A stretch of DNA of 64,000 nt from Streptomonospora nanhaiensis (GCF_026642255.1 NZ_CP113264.1:1364001-1428000); one strand, 5' to 3'. Positions 52,249-61,171 are shown, counted from the first letter of the stretch. Notes: generated by a model from the letters alone, not told the origin. Numbers and translations: made by a program.

Positions 52249-52254
52249 TAGGAT
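52249..52254 (+). promoter_or_regulatory. -10 box for leaderless araC-type mRNA
   Basis: TAGGAT ends six bases before ATG 52261. The divergent gap also has TTCTG (52200-52204) and CAGAA (52227-52231) as an inverted repeat, a possible AraC-protein site. Confidence 0.45.
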
Positions 52255-52260
52255 GCCGGT

Positions 52261-53202
52261 ATGGACCCCCTCGTGCACCTCCTGGACGGCCCCCGCGCGC
52301 GCGGCGCCTTCACGCTGCGCGCGGTGATGAGCCCGCCGTGGGCGATCGACGTGCGGGACGGCGCCGCCCTGGCCCTGGTGGTGGTCACCTCGGGGCGCGC
52401 CTGGGTGGGCAGGCCCGGGACCGAGGCCGAGGCCGGGCCCGGAGACGTCGTGCTCGTGCGAGGACCCGCCCCCTACACGGTCGCGGACCGGAGCGGTCGC
52501 GCCCCGTCCATCACCGTCCTCCCGGGGCAGCGCTGTGTCGCCGGGGACGGGCAGGAGGTCCGCCTGGCCATGAGCCACGGCGTCGGGACCTGGGGCAACG
52601 ACCCCGGCGGCGCGGACACGATGGTGGTCGGGGCGTACGAGGACGACAGCGAGGTCGGGCGGCTGGCGCTGGCCGCGCTGCCGCCGCTGGCGCTCCTCCC
52701 CGCGGGGCGGGTCGACCCCGCGCTGGTGGACCTGCTGGCCCGCGAGATCACCACCGGCCGGGTCGCCCAGGCGAGCCTCAACGACCGGCTCCTCGACTGC
52801 TTGCTGGTCATGGCGGTACGGGCCTGGCTGGAGGACAACCCGGACAGCGCGCCGAACTGGCTGAGCGCCCAGCACGACCCCGTCGTCGCCCGGGCGCTGG
52901 AGGCGCTGCACGAACGCGTCGCCGACCCCTGGACCCTGGACACCCTGGCGGGGGAGTGCGCGGTCTCCCGCGCGACCCTCGCGGCCAGGTTCCAGAAGGC
53001 GGTGGGGACCCCGCCCATGACCTACCTGCGCACCTGGCGGCTCACCGTCGCGGGGGACCTGCTCACGGCCCGGCCCGAGCTGGGCCTGGAGGCGGTGGCC
53101 GCCCGTGTCGGGTACGGGAGCGCGTTCGCCTTCAGCGCGGCCTTCAAGAACCACACGGGTGCGAGCCCGTCGTCCTACCGCCGGGCCGCGTCCGGGTCCT
53201 GA
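52261..53202 (+). CDS. AraC family regulator with cupin_6 domain
   Basis: A 313-residue regulator. Residues 1 to about 180 form the AraC_binding/cupin_6 sensor (WAIDVRDGAALALVVVTSGRAWV, PGDVVLVRGPAPY). Residues 205-305 form the double helix-turn-helix: WTLDTLAGECAVSRATLAARFQKAVGTPPMTYLRTWRL and AARVGYGSAFAFSAAFKNHTGASPSSYRR, a textbook HTH_18. It is divergent from the NmrA-like SDR gene and probably activates it in response to a small molecule. The start fits a leaderless transcript. Confidence 0.93.
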   Translation: MDPLVHLLDGPRARGAFTLRAVMSPPWAIDVRDGAALALVVVTSGRAWVGRPGTEAEAGPGDVVLVRGPAPYTVADRSGRAPSITVLPGQRCVAGDGQEVRLAMSHGVGTWGNDPGGADTMVVGAYEDDSEVGRLALAALPPLALLPAGRVDPALVDLLAREITTGRVAQASLNDRLLDCLLVMAVRAWLEDNPDSAPNWLSAQHDPVVARALEALHERVADPWTLDTLAGECAVSRATLAARFQKAVGTPPMTYLRTWRLTVAGDLLTARPELGLEAVAARVGYGSAFAFSAAFKNHTGASPSSYRRAASGS

Positions 53203-53303
53203 GACCCCCGGAGCCCCGTCCTCGCCCGCGTGGTCCCGGCCGCGGCGGAACGTCCGCCGGGGCCGCCACGGTGTGTGTCCGGTAGGTTCCGCACAGGAAG
53301 CCC

Positions 53304-54110
53304 ATGACGGAGAGGACCCCCGTGGCCGACAGGACCCAGGCGTTCGACCAGCTCACCGACGACTACCGCCGCTACCGCCCCGACTACCCCGCGGTGCTCC
53401 TCGAACGGCTCGACGGGCACGTCCGCGCCGGGGAGCGGGGGTCCTGGCCCGCGCCGTGGCTGATGCTCGATGTGGGCGCGGGGACCGGGATCTCCACACG
53501 GGCCCTGCGCCGCGTGTTCGGTCCCGCGCCCCGGATCGTCGGGGTCGAACCCGGCCGGGCCATGCGGCGCACGGCCGAGGCGGGCGCCCCCGAGGGGGTC
53601 GAGTTCGTCGAGGGCAGGGCCGAGGAGGTCCCCTTCCCGGACTCCTCGGCCGTCCTCGTGCTCGCGGCGCAGGCCGTGCACTGGTTCGACCGGCCCGCGT
53701 TCTACGCCGAGGCCGCGCGGCTGCTCGCGCCCGGCGGGACCGTCGCGGTCCTCAACAACGACCGCGACTGGACCGCCGGCGCGTTCGTGGACGCCTACGA
53801 GGGCCTCCTGGAGGAGTACGGGGACGACCACCGCCGCGACTACCGGGCCTACGACACCGCGGGCGAGATGAACGCCGCCGACGGCCTGGCCGACGCGGTG
53901 GAGAGCAGCGCCTCCTGGACGCGCGTCCTCGACCCCGAGGGGTTCGTCGGCACGGCCCTGTCCTCCAGCAAGGTGGCCGCGGTGGTCCGCAACATCGGGG
54001 AGCGGCGCACCCGCGACGCCCTCGCCGCGCTCGTCGCCGAGCACTTCCCGGAGGGGGAGGTGCGGATCCCCTACACGTCCAGGCTCTTCCTCGCCCGCCG
54101 CGAGGGCTGA
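53304..54110 (+). CDS. Class I SAM-dependent methyltransferase
   Basis: A 268-residue methyltransferase with motif I LMLDVGAGTGISTRALR, motif II acidic residue in VGVEPGRAM, EGRAEEVPFPDSSAVLVLAAQAVHWFD (UbiE/methyltransf_11 style) and GGTVAVLNND. Small-molecule substrate unknown. ATG 53304 has AGGAAG four bases upstream; GTG 53322 behind GAGAGGA is an equally good start and would remove six residues. It stands alone, convergent with a GNAT gene. Confidence 0.88.
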   Translation: MTERTPVADRTQAFDQLTDDYRRYRPDYPAVLLERLDGHVRAGERGSWPAPWLMLDVGAGTGISTRALRRVFGPAPRIVGVEPGRAMRRTAEAGAPEGVEFVEGRAEEVPFPDSSAVLVLAAQAVHWFDRPAFYAEAARLLAPGGTVAVLNNDRDWTAGAFVDAYEGLLEEYGDDHRRDYRAYDTAGEMNAADGLADAVESSASWTRVLDPEGFVGTALSSSKVAAVVRNIGERRTRDALAALVAEHFPEGEVRIPYTSRLFLARREG

Positions 54111-54130
54111 GCCCGGAGGGGCCGGTCCGC

Positions 54131-54156
54131 GCGGGCCGGGGCGCGCCCCGGCCCGC
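54131..54156. terminator. Perfect 26-bp palindrome between convergent genes
   Basis: Bases 54131-54156 are a perfect inverted repeat with 13-bp arms and no loop, composed only of G and C. It lies in the 142-bp gap between the methyltransferase and the GNAT gene. Confidence 0.65.
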
Positions 54157-54252
54157 TGCCGCCCCGGTTTCGTCGACCCGTGGCGGGCCCGCGCGGGGCG
54201 GGCGCGGCCACCGCCGGACGGAACCGGTCACGGGCCGCGCCGGCGGCACGGG

Positions 54253-54711
54253 TCAGGCGAGCCGCTTCTTGAAGCCGACGTGGGAGGCGGCGTACCCCAG
54301 GCCGGCGTAGAAGCGGTGCGCGTCACCGCGCGTGGAGTCCGAGGTCAGCTGGAGCACCTTCGCCCCGCGTCCGCGCGCCTCCGCCTCGGCCCAGGCCATC
54401 ATCTCCGAGCCCACACCGCTGCCCCGCTCGTCCGCGTGCACGCGGACCCCCTCCACCTGTGCGCGTGTCGCGCCGCGGTGGGAGAGACCGGGAAGGATCG
54501 TCAGCTGCAGGGTCGCGACCACCCTCCCGTCGCGGCGCGCCACGGCGAGGACGTGCCGGGGGTCGGCGTCGACCGCCTCGAACGCCGCGAGGTAGGAGGC
54601 GTGGTCGTCCGGGTCCTCGCGTCGCGAGCCGAGCACGTCGTCGGCGAGCAGGGCGACGATCGCCGCCACGTCCTCGGCGCGGGCGCGGTCGATGACGAGG
54701 GTGGTGGGCAT
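54253..54711 (-). CDS. GNAT family N-acetyltransferase
   Basis: A 152-residue acetyltransferase. Core: VVATLQLTILPGLSHRGATRAQVEGVRVHADERGSGVGSEMMAWAEAEAR, with the R-G-S-G-V-G acetyl-CoA loop, then LQLTSDSTRGDAHRFYAGLGYAASHVGFKKRL, the standard end of the ElaA/RimI-like group. Start ATG 54711 follows GAGGAGAG; an in-frame ATG at 54744 is less likely. Substrate unknown. Confidence 0.92.
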   Translation of the reverse strand: MPTTLVIDRARAEDVAAIVALLADDVLGSRREDPDDHASYLAAFEAVDADPRHVLAVARRDGRVVATLQLTILPGLSHRGATRAQVEGVRVHADERGSGVGSEMMAWAEAEARGRGAKVLQLTSDSTRGDAHRFYAGLGYAASHVGFKKRLA

Positions 54712-54853
54712 GGGCTCTCCTCGGAGGACAAGGGGGTACGGCACCCCCGAACCGGCACGGGTCCGTCCGGTCCATGGATACAGGGTCCGCCGGTGCGCAC
54801 CCCCGCGGGGCCCGCCGCACGGGCGCCCGACCGGTCGGACCCGCGCCGCACCG

Positions 54854-55480
54854 TCAGAGCAGCAGCCGGGCGACGGCCGCGAGGTCCGCCACCACCGTGG
54901 TCGCGTGCGCGAGCTCCGCCGGAGGGCTCGTGGTCGCCACCGCGAGCACGGGCATCCCGGCGGCGATCCCGGCGCTCGCCCCGTTGGGGGAGTCCTCCAC
55001 CACCACGCACCTCTGCGGGGAGACCCCCATGCGCTCGGCGCCCAGCAGGTACGGCTCGGGGTCGGGCTTGCCCTCGGTGACGTCGTCGGCGGTCACCAGC
55101 ACCCGGGGGAACGGCAGCCCGGCCGTCCCGAGGCGGGAGCGGGCGATCCTGTCGCCCCCGGACGTGACGACCGCCCAGGGGCGCCCGCGGGCGTCGAGTT
55201 CGGTGAGCAGGCCCAGGGCCGCGGGCAGGGCCCGGACCCCGTCGCCCGCGGCGGCCTCGTGGGCCTCGATCCGCCGGGCCTCCTCGACCGGGTCCAGGTG
55301 CGGGGCGACCAGGCGCGCCAGTCCGATGTCGGTGCGCCCGTGGCTGTGCTCCAGGACCTCGTCCACGTCGAGGCCGCGTTCGGCGGCCCACGCCGTGAGG
55401 CCGGCGCGGACGCTCTCCATGGAGTCCACCAGCACGCCGTCCAGGTCGAACAGCACCGTCGCCCCGTCGTAGCCGCCCAC
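54854..55480 (-). CDS. HAD family phosphatase
   Basis: A 208-residue haloacid-dehalogenase hydrolase. Motif I is DLDGVLVDS (nucleophile Asp12, acid Asp14), motif II VVTSGG, motif III Lys in TEGKPDPEPYLLGA, and motif IV VVVEDSPNG. The cap is helical (subclass I), as in beta-phosphoglucomutase and sugar phosphatases. Start GTG 55480 after GAGGGGGCG. It is a stand-alone gene, divergent from the small HTH gene; likely a sugar phosphate phosphatase, substrate unknown. Confidence 0.92.
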   Translation of the reverse strand: MGGYDGATVLFDLDGVLVDSMESVRAGLTAWAAERGLDVDEVLEHSHGRTDIGLARLVAPHLDPVEEARRIEAHEAAAGDGVRALPAALGLLTELDARGRPWAVVTSGGDRIARSRLGTAGLPFPRVLVTADDVTEGKPDPEPYLLGAERMGVSPQRCVVVEDSPNGASAGIAAGMPVLAVATTSPPAELAHATTVVADLAAVARLLL

Positions 55481-55600
55481 GTCGCCCCCTCGGTTCCGGA
55501 TCGGTCGCTCCTCCAGGGTGCCAGAACCCGGTGCGGCGCGCGGCGGTCGGAACGGGCGGGACGCGCCCCGCCCGCGGTCGGCCGCCGGAGGGCGGTCAAT

Positions 55601-55606
55601 TACAGT
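55601..55606 (+). promoter_or_regulatory. -10 box for leaderless small HTH gene
   Basis: TACAGT ends six bases before ATG 55613, with no ribosome site in between and a local AT-rich stretch (TCAATTACAG). Confidence 0.4.
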
Positions 55607-55612
55607 TGACCC

Positions 55613-55849
55613 ATGGACACCGAACAGCTGATCGCCCTCGCCCGCGCCACCGACGGCGACGACCCCCTGGCCGGTCTCGACGCCACGATGCGCGTCCGCA
55701 GGGAGATGGAGCGGGTCGAGGCCGTACTCGTGCGCCGGGCGCGCAACCGGGGCTCCACCTGGGCCGAGGTCGCGGAGGCCCTCGGCGTCTCCAAGCAGGC
55801 CGTCCACAAGAAGTACGGGGGGCGGGGGGTCCTCGGCTCCCAGAAGTAG
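55613..55849 (+). CDS. Small helix-turn-helix protein
   Basis: A 78-residue protein. The second half, GSTWAEVAEALGVSKQAVHKKYGGRG, is a clear helix-turn-helix of the kind found in short actinomycete DNA-binding proteins. The first half, DDPLAGLDATMRVRREMERVEAVLVRRAR, is a charged helix likely to dimerise. No partner gene is adjacent. A small regulator or nucleoid-type protein; target unknown. Confidence 0.82.
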   Translation: MDTEQLIALARATDGDDPLAGLDATMRVRREMERVEAVLVRRARNRGSTWAEVAEALGVSKQAVHKKYGGRGVLGSQK

Positions 55850-55870
55850 GGACCGCCCCGCGCGGCTCGG

Positions 55871-56707
55871 TCAGCGCAGCGCCGCCACGAACCTCTCCAT
55901 GCGCCCGCCGAACCCCTCCGCGTCGCCGAACCACACCGCCACCGAGTCCGCCCCGGCGGCCGTCAGCTCCCGGAACAGCTCCACGGCGCGGCCGAAGCCC
56001 TCCTCGTCCCCGGACCAGGCGATCCGGGTGCCCGACCGGACGGGGCGGTCGGTCAGGCACCGCAGCCGGTTGCGCGCCGCCACGAACTTCTCCGCGGTCA
56101 GTCCGACGCCCTGCCACTCGTCGCCCCACTCGGCCGCGCGCCGCAGCGCCCGGTCGGAGGCGCCGCCGACCATCACCGGCACGGGACGCGCCGGGCGGGG
56201 CTCGAACACGCCGCTCCCGTAGGAGTGGAACCGGCCCTCGAACGGGCCGCCGCCCCCGAACAGGTGCCGCAGCAGCCGCAGCGTCTCGTCCGTCCGGGCC
56301 CCGCGTGTGGCGAAGTCGGCCCCCACCGCGGCGAACTCCTCCTCGGACCAGCCGACGCCCACCCCCAGCACGAACCTCCCTCCCGACAGGGCGTCCAGGG
56401 TCGCCGCCTGCTTCGCGAGGACCAGGGGGTCCCGCAACGGCGCCACCAGCACCGACGTGCCCAGCCGGATCCGCGTGGTGCGGGCGGCCAGGTGCGCCAG
56501 GGTCACCAGCGGCTCGTACACGCCGCCGAACGTGGTCCCGTACGGGGCGGGCGGCAGCAGGTGGTCCGGAAGCCACACGGCGTCCACCCCCAGCTCCTCC
56601 GCCCGGACGCCCAGGTCGGTCAGGGTCCCCGGGGGCATCTCCGGGGACTCGTCGGGGAGCACCACCTGGAGGCGGGTGCCGGTGATCGGTTCGGTCAGCT
56701 CGCTCAT
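55871..56707 (-). CDS. LLM-class (F420-dependent-type) oxidoreductase
   Basis: A 278-residue luciferase-like TIM-barrel protein: AVWLPDHLLPP, TTRIRLGTSVLVAPLRDPLVLAKQAATLDALSGGRFVLGVGVGW, and PVMVGGASDRALRRAAEWGDEW are the standard blocks of the F420-binding TIGR03619-like group. Actinomycetes use such proteins with coenzyme F420 or FMN on many substrates. It stands alone. Cofactor and substrate are inference. Confidence 0.9.
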   Translation of the reverse strand: MSELTEPITGTRLQVVLPDESPEMPPGTLTDLGVRAEELGVDAVWLPDHLLPPAPYGTTFGGVYEPLVTLAHLAARTTRIRLGTSVLVAPLRDPLVLAKQAATLDALSGGRFVLGVGVGWSEEEFAAVGADFATRGARTDETLRLLRHLFGGGGPFEGRFHSYGSGVFEPRPARPVPVMVGGASDRALRRAAEWGDEWQGVGLTAEKFVAARNRLRCLTDRPVRSGTRIAWSGDEEGFGRAVELFRELTAAGADSVAVWFGDAEGFGGRMERFVAALR

Positions 56708-56804
56708 GAGCCGACGGTAGACCGTGTCGCCGGCTCCCGGGGAGACCCTCTCCGGCGGGCCAGGCCCCCGGCCCCGTGGACACGCCCGTTCCGGCGCCGG
56801 GCCC

Positions 56805-57854
56805 TCACCGCCCCTCGGGCAGCGTCACCCGGGCGAGGACCGCCCGGTGGTCGCTGCCCGTGACCTCCACGACCTCGAACGCGCCGACGCCCATCGACTC
56901 GTCGACCAGCACGTGGTCGATGGTGACGCCGGGCAGCCCGCCCCCCGTCGGCCATGTGGGCTCCAGCCCCCGGCCGTGGACGGTCGCGGCGCTCACGTAG
57001 CCCTCGTCCAGGACGCGGCGCAGCTCGGCGTGGTCCAGGGTGGCGTTGAAGTCGCCGGCCAGGATCCTGAGACCCGGCCGGTGGAGGCGGTTCCCGGGGT
57101 CCGCGGCCGCGGGTTCCGCGTCCCCGGGACCGGACAGGGCGCGCAGCCCGTCCCGCCACCCGTCCATGGTCCCGGGGGCCAGGGGAGGCAGGGGGTGCAC
57201 CGACACCACCTCCACGGGGAAGGAGTACCCGGGCACCTCCATGCCGGCGCGGGGCATCGCGAACGCCCCGGTCCCCGCCGCCGCGTCGCCCAGGTCGGTG
57301 AGGGGGAGGGCCGCGTGGACGCTGCTGCCGTGCACACCCGCGGCCGAGTGGTCGACGGTGTGGGGGAGGAGGTCGTCGAGCCCGGCCTCGGACAGGGCCT
57401 CCAACAGGTCAGGTGTGACCTCCTGGAGGGCGAGGACCGTCACCTCGCGGTCGCGCACCAGTGCGACCACCTCGGCGACGTCGGCGCCGCCGCCGAGGGC
57501 GTTCAGGCTCATGACCCGCAGCTCCGGGCCGCCGGCCCCGGAGATCCCGAAGGGGATCGCGCGCGGTACGACGGCCGCCGCGAGGACGGCCGCCGCCGCG
57601 ACCAGCACGGCCAGCGGCACCCACCGCCGCAGCAGGCCCGCGGCCGTCGCCGCCAGGAGCGCGGCCCCCAGCACGTACGGGGTGTAGGCCAGCACGGGCA
57701 CCAGCGGCCATCCCCGCTCCAGGCCGAGCCCCCGCAGCGCGGCGAACACCGCGAAGCCCGCCGCCGCCAGCGCGACCAGGACGGTCACGGCCGCCGAGCG
57801 GCGGCGGGCGGCCGGAGCCGCAGGAGCCGTTCCCCGTGTCCCCACCTGATCCAT
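56805..57854 (-). CDS. Membrane-anchored endonuclease/exonuclease/phosphatase family protein
   Basis: A 349-residue protein with three N-terminal membrane helices (about 21-40, 50-70, 74-97) and an external EEP domain from PELRVMSLNALGG. Catalytic residues are visible in VLALQEVTPDLL (Glu), LAGDFNATLDH (Asp/Asn), TIDHVLVD and the final GSDHRAV (Asp-His). The family covers DNases, sphingomyelinases and inositol phosphatases; members with this topology in actinomycetes are of unknown substrate. Start ATG 57854 follows GGAGG. Confidence 0.88.
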   Translation of the reverse strand: MDQVGTRGTAPAAPAARRRSAAVTVLVALAAAGFAVFAALRGLGLERGWPLVPVLAYTPYVLGAALLAATAAGLLRRWVPLAVLVAAAAVLAAAVVPRAIPFGISGAGGPELRVMSLNALGGGADVAEVVALVRDREVTVLALQEVTPDLLEALSEAGLDDLLPHTVDHSAAGVHGSSVHAALPLTDLGDAAAGTGAFAMPRAGMEVPGYSFPVEVVSVHPLPPLAPGTMDGWRDGLRALSGPGDAEPAAADPGNRLHRPGLRILAGDFNATLDHAELRRVLDEGYVSAATVHGRGLEPTWPTGGGLPGVTIDHVLVDESMGVGAFEVVEVTGSDHRAVLARVTLPEGR

Positions 57855-58222
57855 GACCCCGACCTCCGTGTCCCGCGGACGGTCGCGCCCGCCCCGGATA
57901 GGACTCCCCCCGGGGGTGGCGGGTTCGGGCGGTTTCCGGCGGGAGCCGCGCCAGGAGCGCCGGGGCGCGATCCCACCGGCCCCGGGGCCCGCCGGGGGCA
58001 GGCGGTCCCGCACCGCAGGCCCTCGGCGTACCCCTCGCGGAACGCCGCTCGGACCCGGCCCCGCCCGGACCCTCGCGGGCCCGGGCGCGACGCGGCCCGC
58101 GTCCCCGCGCCCGCCGACTCCCGCGCCGCCGACGCGGCGTCCGGCAGCCGCGCGGCCCGGTCCCCTCGCCGACGGGGCGGAGACCGCGCGGTGCGGCGCA
58201 CGGCCGACCCCTCCGGCCGCAC
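57855..58222. other. 368-bp intergenic region, no gene recognised
   Basis: Between the LysR gene stop and the EEP gene start (both minus strand). It is extremely GC-rich and low in complexity, with only short inverted repeats such as CCCCCC/GGGGG near 57908-57915. It must contain the EEP promoter, but no convincing boxes were found. Confidence 0.4.
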
Positions 58223-59155
58223 TCACGGCCGGGCGGCGGCCTCCGTCAACCGCTTCCACGCCTTCTCCAGGTGCGGATGGCCCGCTCCCGGGCGCCGCAC
58301 CAGGTAGGCCGTGTCGACGGGCGGATCCGCCGGGTCCAGGAGCGTGACCAGGCGGCCGTCCTCCAGCGCCGACTGGCACAGGTACCGCGGCAGCACCGTC
58401 ACCCCGGCGCCGCCGACCACCGCCGCCAGCACCCCGCGCAGGTCGGGCACGGTGACCGCGGGCGTGCAGGTCAGCCGCACGCCGAACACGTGGCGCCAGT
58501 ACCGGCGCAGGAGGGGCAGGTCGTCGTCGTACGCCACCAGGGGGGTCGCGCACAGCGCCGAGGAGCCCTGGCGGCCCAGCCGTTCGCGGTGGATCCGCCG
58601 CGCCCACCCGGGCGACGCCACCAGGACGGACTCCGTGTCCGCCAGCGGATCGGCGACCAGCGTGCGACCGCGCGGCCGCACCGTCGACAGCACCAGGTCG
58701 TGCCTGCCCGAGCGGAGTCCGTCCAGGAGGTCGTCGGCCGGTCCGGTCCGGGCCCGCAGCCGCACCCCCTCCTCCACCAGCGGGGCGAGGGCGGGCAGGA
58801 CCAGGCAGTGGAGCGCCTCGGCGGGCCCCGCCAGCCGCAGCGGCACGGGCGGGGAGGCCGCGTCGCCGCCGTTCTCCCCGGCCACCGCCTCCAGGGCGTC
58901 CAGCGGCTCGGCGATCCGGGCGGCCAGGTCGTTGGCCTCGGCGGTGGGGGCCACGCCCCGGGGCAGCCGGTCGAACAGTTCGTGGCCCAGCCTCCGCTCC
59001 AGCGAGCGGATCTGCGTGGTCACCGTCGGCTGTGACAGCCGCAACAGCTGGGCGGCCGCGGTGAAGGAGCCCGACCTGTGCACGGCCAGGAAGGTGCGCA
59101 GCTGCTGGAGGTCCAGCGACCCGGCAACCGATCCATTGGAATCTCTATAGGTCAC
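58223..59155 (-). CDS. LysR family transcriptional regulator
   Basis: A 310-residue regulator. The N-terminal winged helix LDLQQLRTFLAVHRSGSFTAAAQLLRLSQPTVTTQIRSLERRLGHELFDRLPRGVAPT is a full LysR HTH, followed by the periplasmic-binding-like effector domain (PLRLAGPAEALHCLVLPAL onward). GTG 59155 is preferred: a minus-strand TAAAAT box (59168-59163) lies seven bases before it, fitting a leaderless transcript. It is divergent from the NADP-oxidoreductase at 59254 and probably regulates it. Confidence 0.92.
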   Translation of the reverse strand: MTYRDSNGSVAGSLDLQQLRTFLAVHRSGSFTAAAQLLRLSQPTVTTQIRSLERRLGHELFDRLPRGVAPTAEANDLAARIAEPLDALEAVAGENGGDAASPPVPLRLAGPAEALHCLVLPALAPLVEEGVRLRARTGPADDLLDGLRSGRHDLVLSTVRPRGRTLVADPLADTESVLVASPGWARRIHRERLGRQGSSALCATPLVAYDDDLPLLRRYWRHVFGVRLTCTPAVTVPDLRGVLAAVVGGAGVTVLPRYLCQSALEDGRLVTLLDPADPPVDTAYLVRRPGAGHPHLEKAWKRLTEAAARP

Positions 59156-59253
59156 CTTGCCGATTTTATTGGTGGACGAATACGTTGCCGCACTAGTGTC
59201 TGCCTGGACCGGGGCAGCCCGGTCCACCGCACACGACGTCCGGAGGTTGCGCC

Positions 59254-60264
59254 ATGCCAGTCACCAGCAGGGAAGTCCATCTCGTCGCCCGCCCCTCCGG
59301 CGAGCCCGAGCCCGCCGACTTCTCCCTCGTCGAGACCGAGGTCGGCGACCCCGGAGCCGGGGAGGTCCTCGTGCGCAACTCGTGGATCTCCGTGGACCCC
59401 TACATGCGGGGCCGCATGAACGACGCCAAGTCCTACGTCCCGCCCTACCGCCTCGGCGAGGCGATGGACGGCGGTGCGGTGGGCACCGTGGTCGCCTCCG
59501 GCAGCGACGACGTCCCGGTCGGCGCCACGGTCCTGCACTCCGCCGGGTGGCGCGAGTACGCACTCCTGCCCGCCGGGGCTGCGCGCGTGGTCGACCCCGG
59601 CCTCGCCCCCGTCGAGAACTACCTCAACGTCCTCGGCATGATCGGCCTCACCGCCTACGCCGGGCTCGTCGAGGTCGCCCCCGTGAAGGAGGGCGACGTG
59701 GTGTTCGTCTCGGGAGCCGCGGGAGCGGTCGGCTCGATCGCCGGCCAGATCGCCCGCAAGCTCGGGGCCTCCCGCGTGGTCGGATCGGCGGGCGGCCCGG
59801 AGAAGCGGCGCCGGGTCGTCGAGCAGTTCGGCTTCGACGCCGCCATCGACTACCGCGAGGGCGACCTGGAGGGGCAGCTCGCCGAGGCCGCGCCCGACGG
59901 GATCGACGTCTACTTCGACAACGTCGGAGGCGCCCACCTGCGGGCGGCCATCGCGGCGATGCGCGACCACGGGCGGATCGCCCTGTGCGGCGCGATCTCC
60001 CAGTACAACGCCACCGAGCCCGTCCCGGGGCCGGACAACCTGTTCCTCGCGGTCGGCAAGCGGCTCAACCTGCGCGGGTTCATCGTCGGCGACCACGCCC
60101 ACCTGGCGGCCGAGTACGCCCGGCTGGCGGCGGGCTGGATCGCGGACGGGGAGCTGCGCACCGAGGAGACCGTGGTCGACGGCATCGACAACGCCGTCCG
60201 GGCCTTCCTCGACATGATGCGGGGGGCGAACACCGGCAAGATGCTGGTCCGCCTCGCCGACTGA
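59254..60264 (+). CDS. NADP-dependent medium-chain oxidoreductase (PTGR/LTB4DH-like)
   Basis: A 336-residue MDR-family reductase without catalytic zinc. YMRGRMNDAKSYVPPYRLGEAMDGGAVG near residue 50 and LTAYAGLVEVAPVKEGDVVFVSGAAGAVGS near 130 are typical of the prostaglandin reductase/YfmJ group (curcumin reductase-like), which reduces C=C bonds of enones with NADPH. Start ATG 59254 follows GGAGG. It is divergent from LysR, 98 bp between starts, and followed by the aldo/keto reductase. Substrate unknown, possibly reactive aldehydes or quinones. Confidence 0.93.
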   Translation: MPVTSREVHLVARPSGEPEPADFSLVETEVGDPGAGEVLVRNSWISVDPYMRGRMNDAKSYVPPYRLGEAMDGGAVGTVVASGSDDVPVGATVLHSAGWREYALLPAGAARVVDPGLAPVENYLNVLGMIGLTAYAGLVEVAPVKEGDVVFVSGAAGAVGSIAGQIARKLGASRVVGSAGGPEKRRRVVEQFGFDAAIDYREGDLEGQLAEAAPDGIDVYFDNVGGAHLRAAIAAMRDHGRIALCGAISQYNATEPVPGPDNLFLAVGKRLNLRGFIVGDHAHLAAEYARLAAGWIADGELRTEETVVDGIDNAVRAFLDMMRGANTGKMLVRLAD

Positions 60265-60268
60265 GCCC

Positions 60269-60299
60269 TTGCCTGGAGTGCACTCCAGGTTGCCATCAT
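60269..60299 (+). promoter_or_regulatory. MerR-type promoter: 18-bp perfect palindrome in a 19-bp spacer
   Basis: CCTGGAGTGCACTCCAGG (60272-60289) is a perfect palindrome. It lies across the -35 TTGCCT (60269-60274) and the -10 CATCAT (60294-60299), which are 19 bp apart. This is the hallmark of promoters twisted into activity by MerR-family dimers. It begins just after the upstream stop codon and drives the aldo/keto reductase. Confidence 0.75.
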
Positions 60300-60352
60300 G
60301 GGTGACACGCCCCGCAGCCACCACGGACCTCCGTGACCACGGAAAGGCTTCC

Positions 60353-61171
60353 ATGCAGTACGTCACGCTGAACAACGGCCTCACGATGCCGCAACTCGGG
60401 TTCGGTGTCTGGCAGGTCGCCGACGACGCGGCCCAGGCCGCCGTCGAGACCGCCCTGGAGAGCGGCTACCGCAGCATCGACACGGCCAAGCTGTACGAGA
60501 ACGAGGCCGGTACGGGCCGTGCGCTCGCGGCGTCGGGCCTCCCCCGGGAGGAGTTGTTCGTCACCACCAAGCTGTGGAACGACGACCAGGGGTACGACAA
60601 CGCGCTCAAGGCCTTCGACGCCAGCCTCGACCGGCTCGGCCTGGACTACGTCGACCTGTACCTCATCCACTGGCCGGCGCCGGCGAGGGGCGCCTACGTC
60701 GAGACCTGGAAGGCCCTGGAGCGCATCCACTCCGAGGGGCGGGCCAAGGCCGTCGGGGTGTCCAACTTCACCGCCGCGACCCTGGACCGCGTCGTGGAGG
60801 AGGGAGACGTGGTCCCGGCCGTCAACCAGATCGAGCTGCACCCCTACTTCTCCCAGGAGGCCATGCGGGCGGCCAACGCCCGGCACGGCGTCGTCACCGA
60901 GGCGTGGAGCCCCCTGGGCCAGGGCAAGGACCTGCTGCAGGACCCCGTGCTCGGCGCGATCGGCGCCGCGCACGGCAAGTCCGCCGCGCAGGCGGTGCTG
61001 CGCTGGCACATCCAGAGCGGCAACGTCGTGATCCCCAAGTCCGTGACCCCGTCGCGGATCCGGGAGAACTTCGACGTCTTCGACTTCGAGCTGTCCGGTG
61101 ACGACATGGACAAGATCGGGTCGCTGAACCGTGACGGCCGGATCGGTCCGGACCCCGACACCCTCGGCTGA
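60353..61171 (+). CDS. Aldo/keto reductase
   Basis: A 272-residue NADPH-dependent reductase of the AKR5-like (2,5-diketo-gluconate reductase) group. Catalytic tetrad: Asp in SIDTAKLYENE, Tyr in the same motif, Lys in FVTTKLWNDDQG and His in LYLIHWPAP. The C-terminal cofactor site NVVIPKSVTPSRIRENFDVFDF is intact. Start ATG 60353 follows GGAAAGG. The upstream MerR-type promoter suggests induction by a chemical or redox signal. It is closed by a U-tract terminator. Confidence 0.95.
   Translation: MQYVTLNNGLTMPQLGFGVWQVADDAAQAAVETALESGYRSIDTAKLYENEAGTGRALAASGLPREELFVTTKLWNDDQGYDNALKAFDASLDRLGLDYVDLYLIHWPAPARGAYVETWKALERIHSEGRAKAVGVSNFTAATLDRVVEEGDVVPAVNQIELHPYFSQEAMRAANARHGVVTEAWSPLGQGKDLLQDPVLGAIGAAHGKSAAQAVLRWHIQSGNVVIPKSVTPSRIRENFDVFDFELSGDDMDKIGSLNRDGRIGPDPDTLG

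Noticed and set aside
57855..58222. A 145-codon minus-strand frame as a gene
   Set aside because: Composition is random Arg/Pro/Gly/Ala text, there is no ribosome site, and it runs into the EEP gene in another frame.
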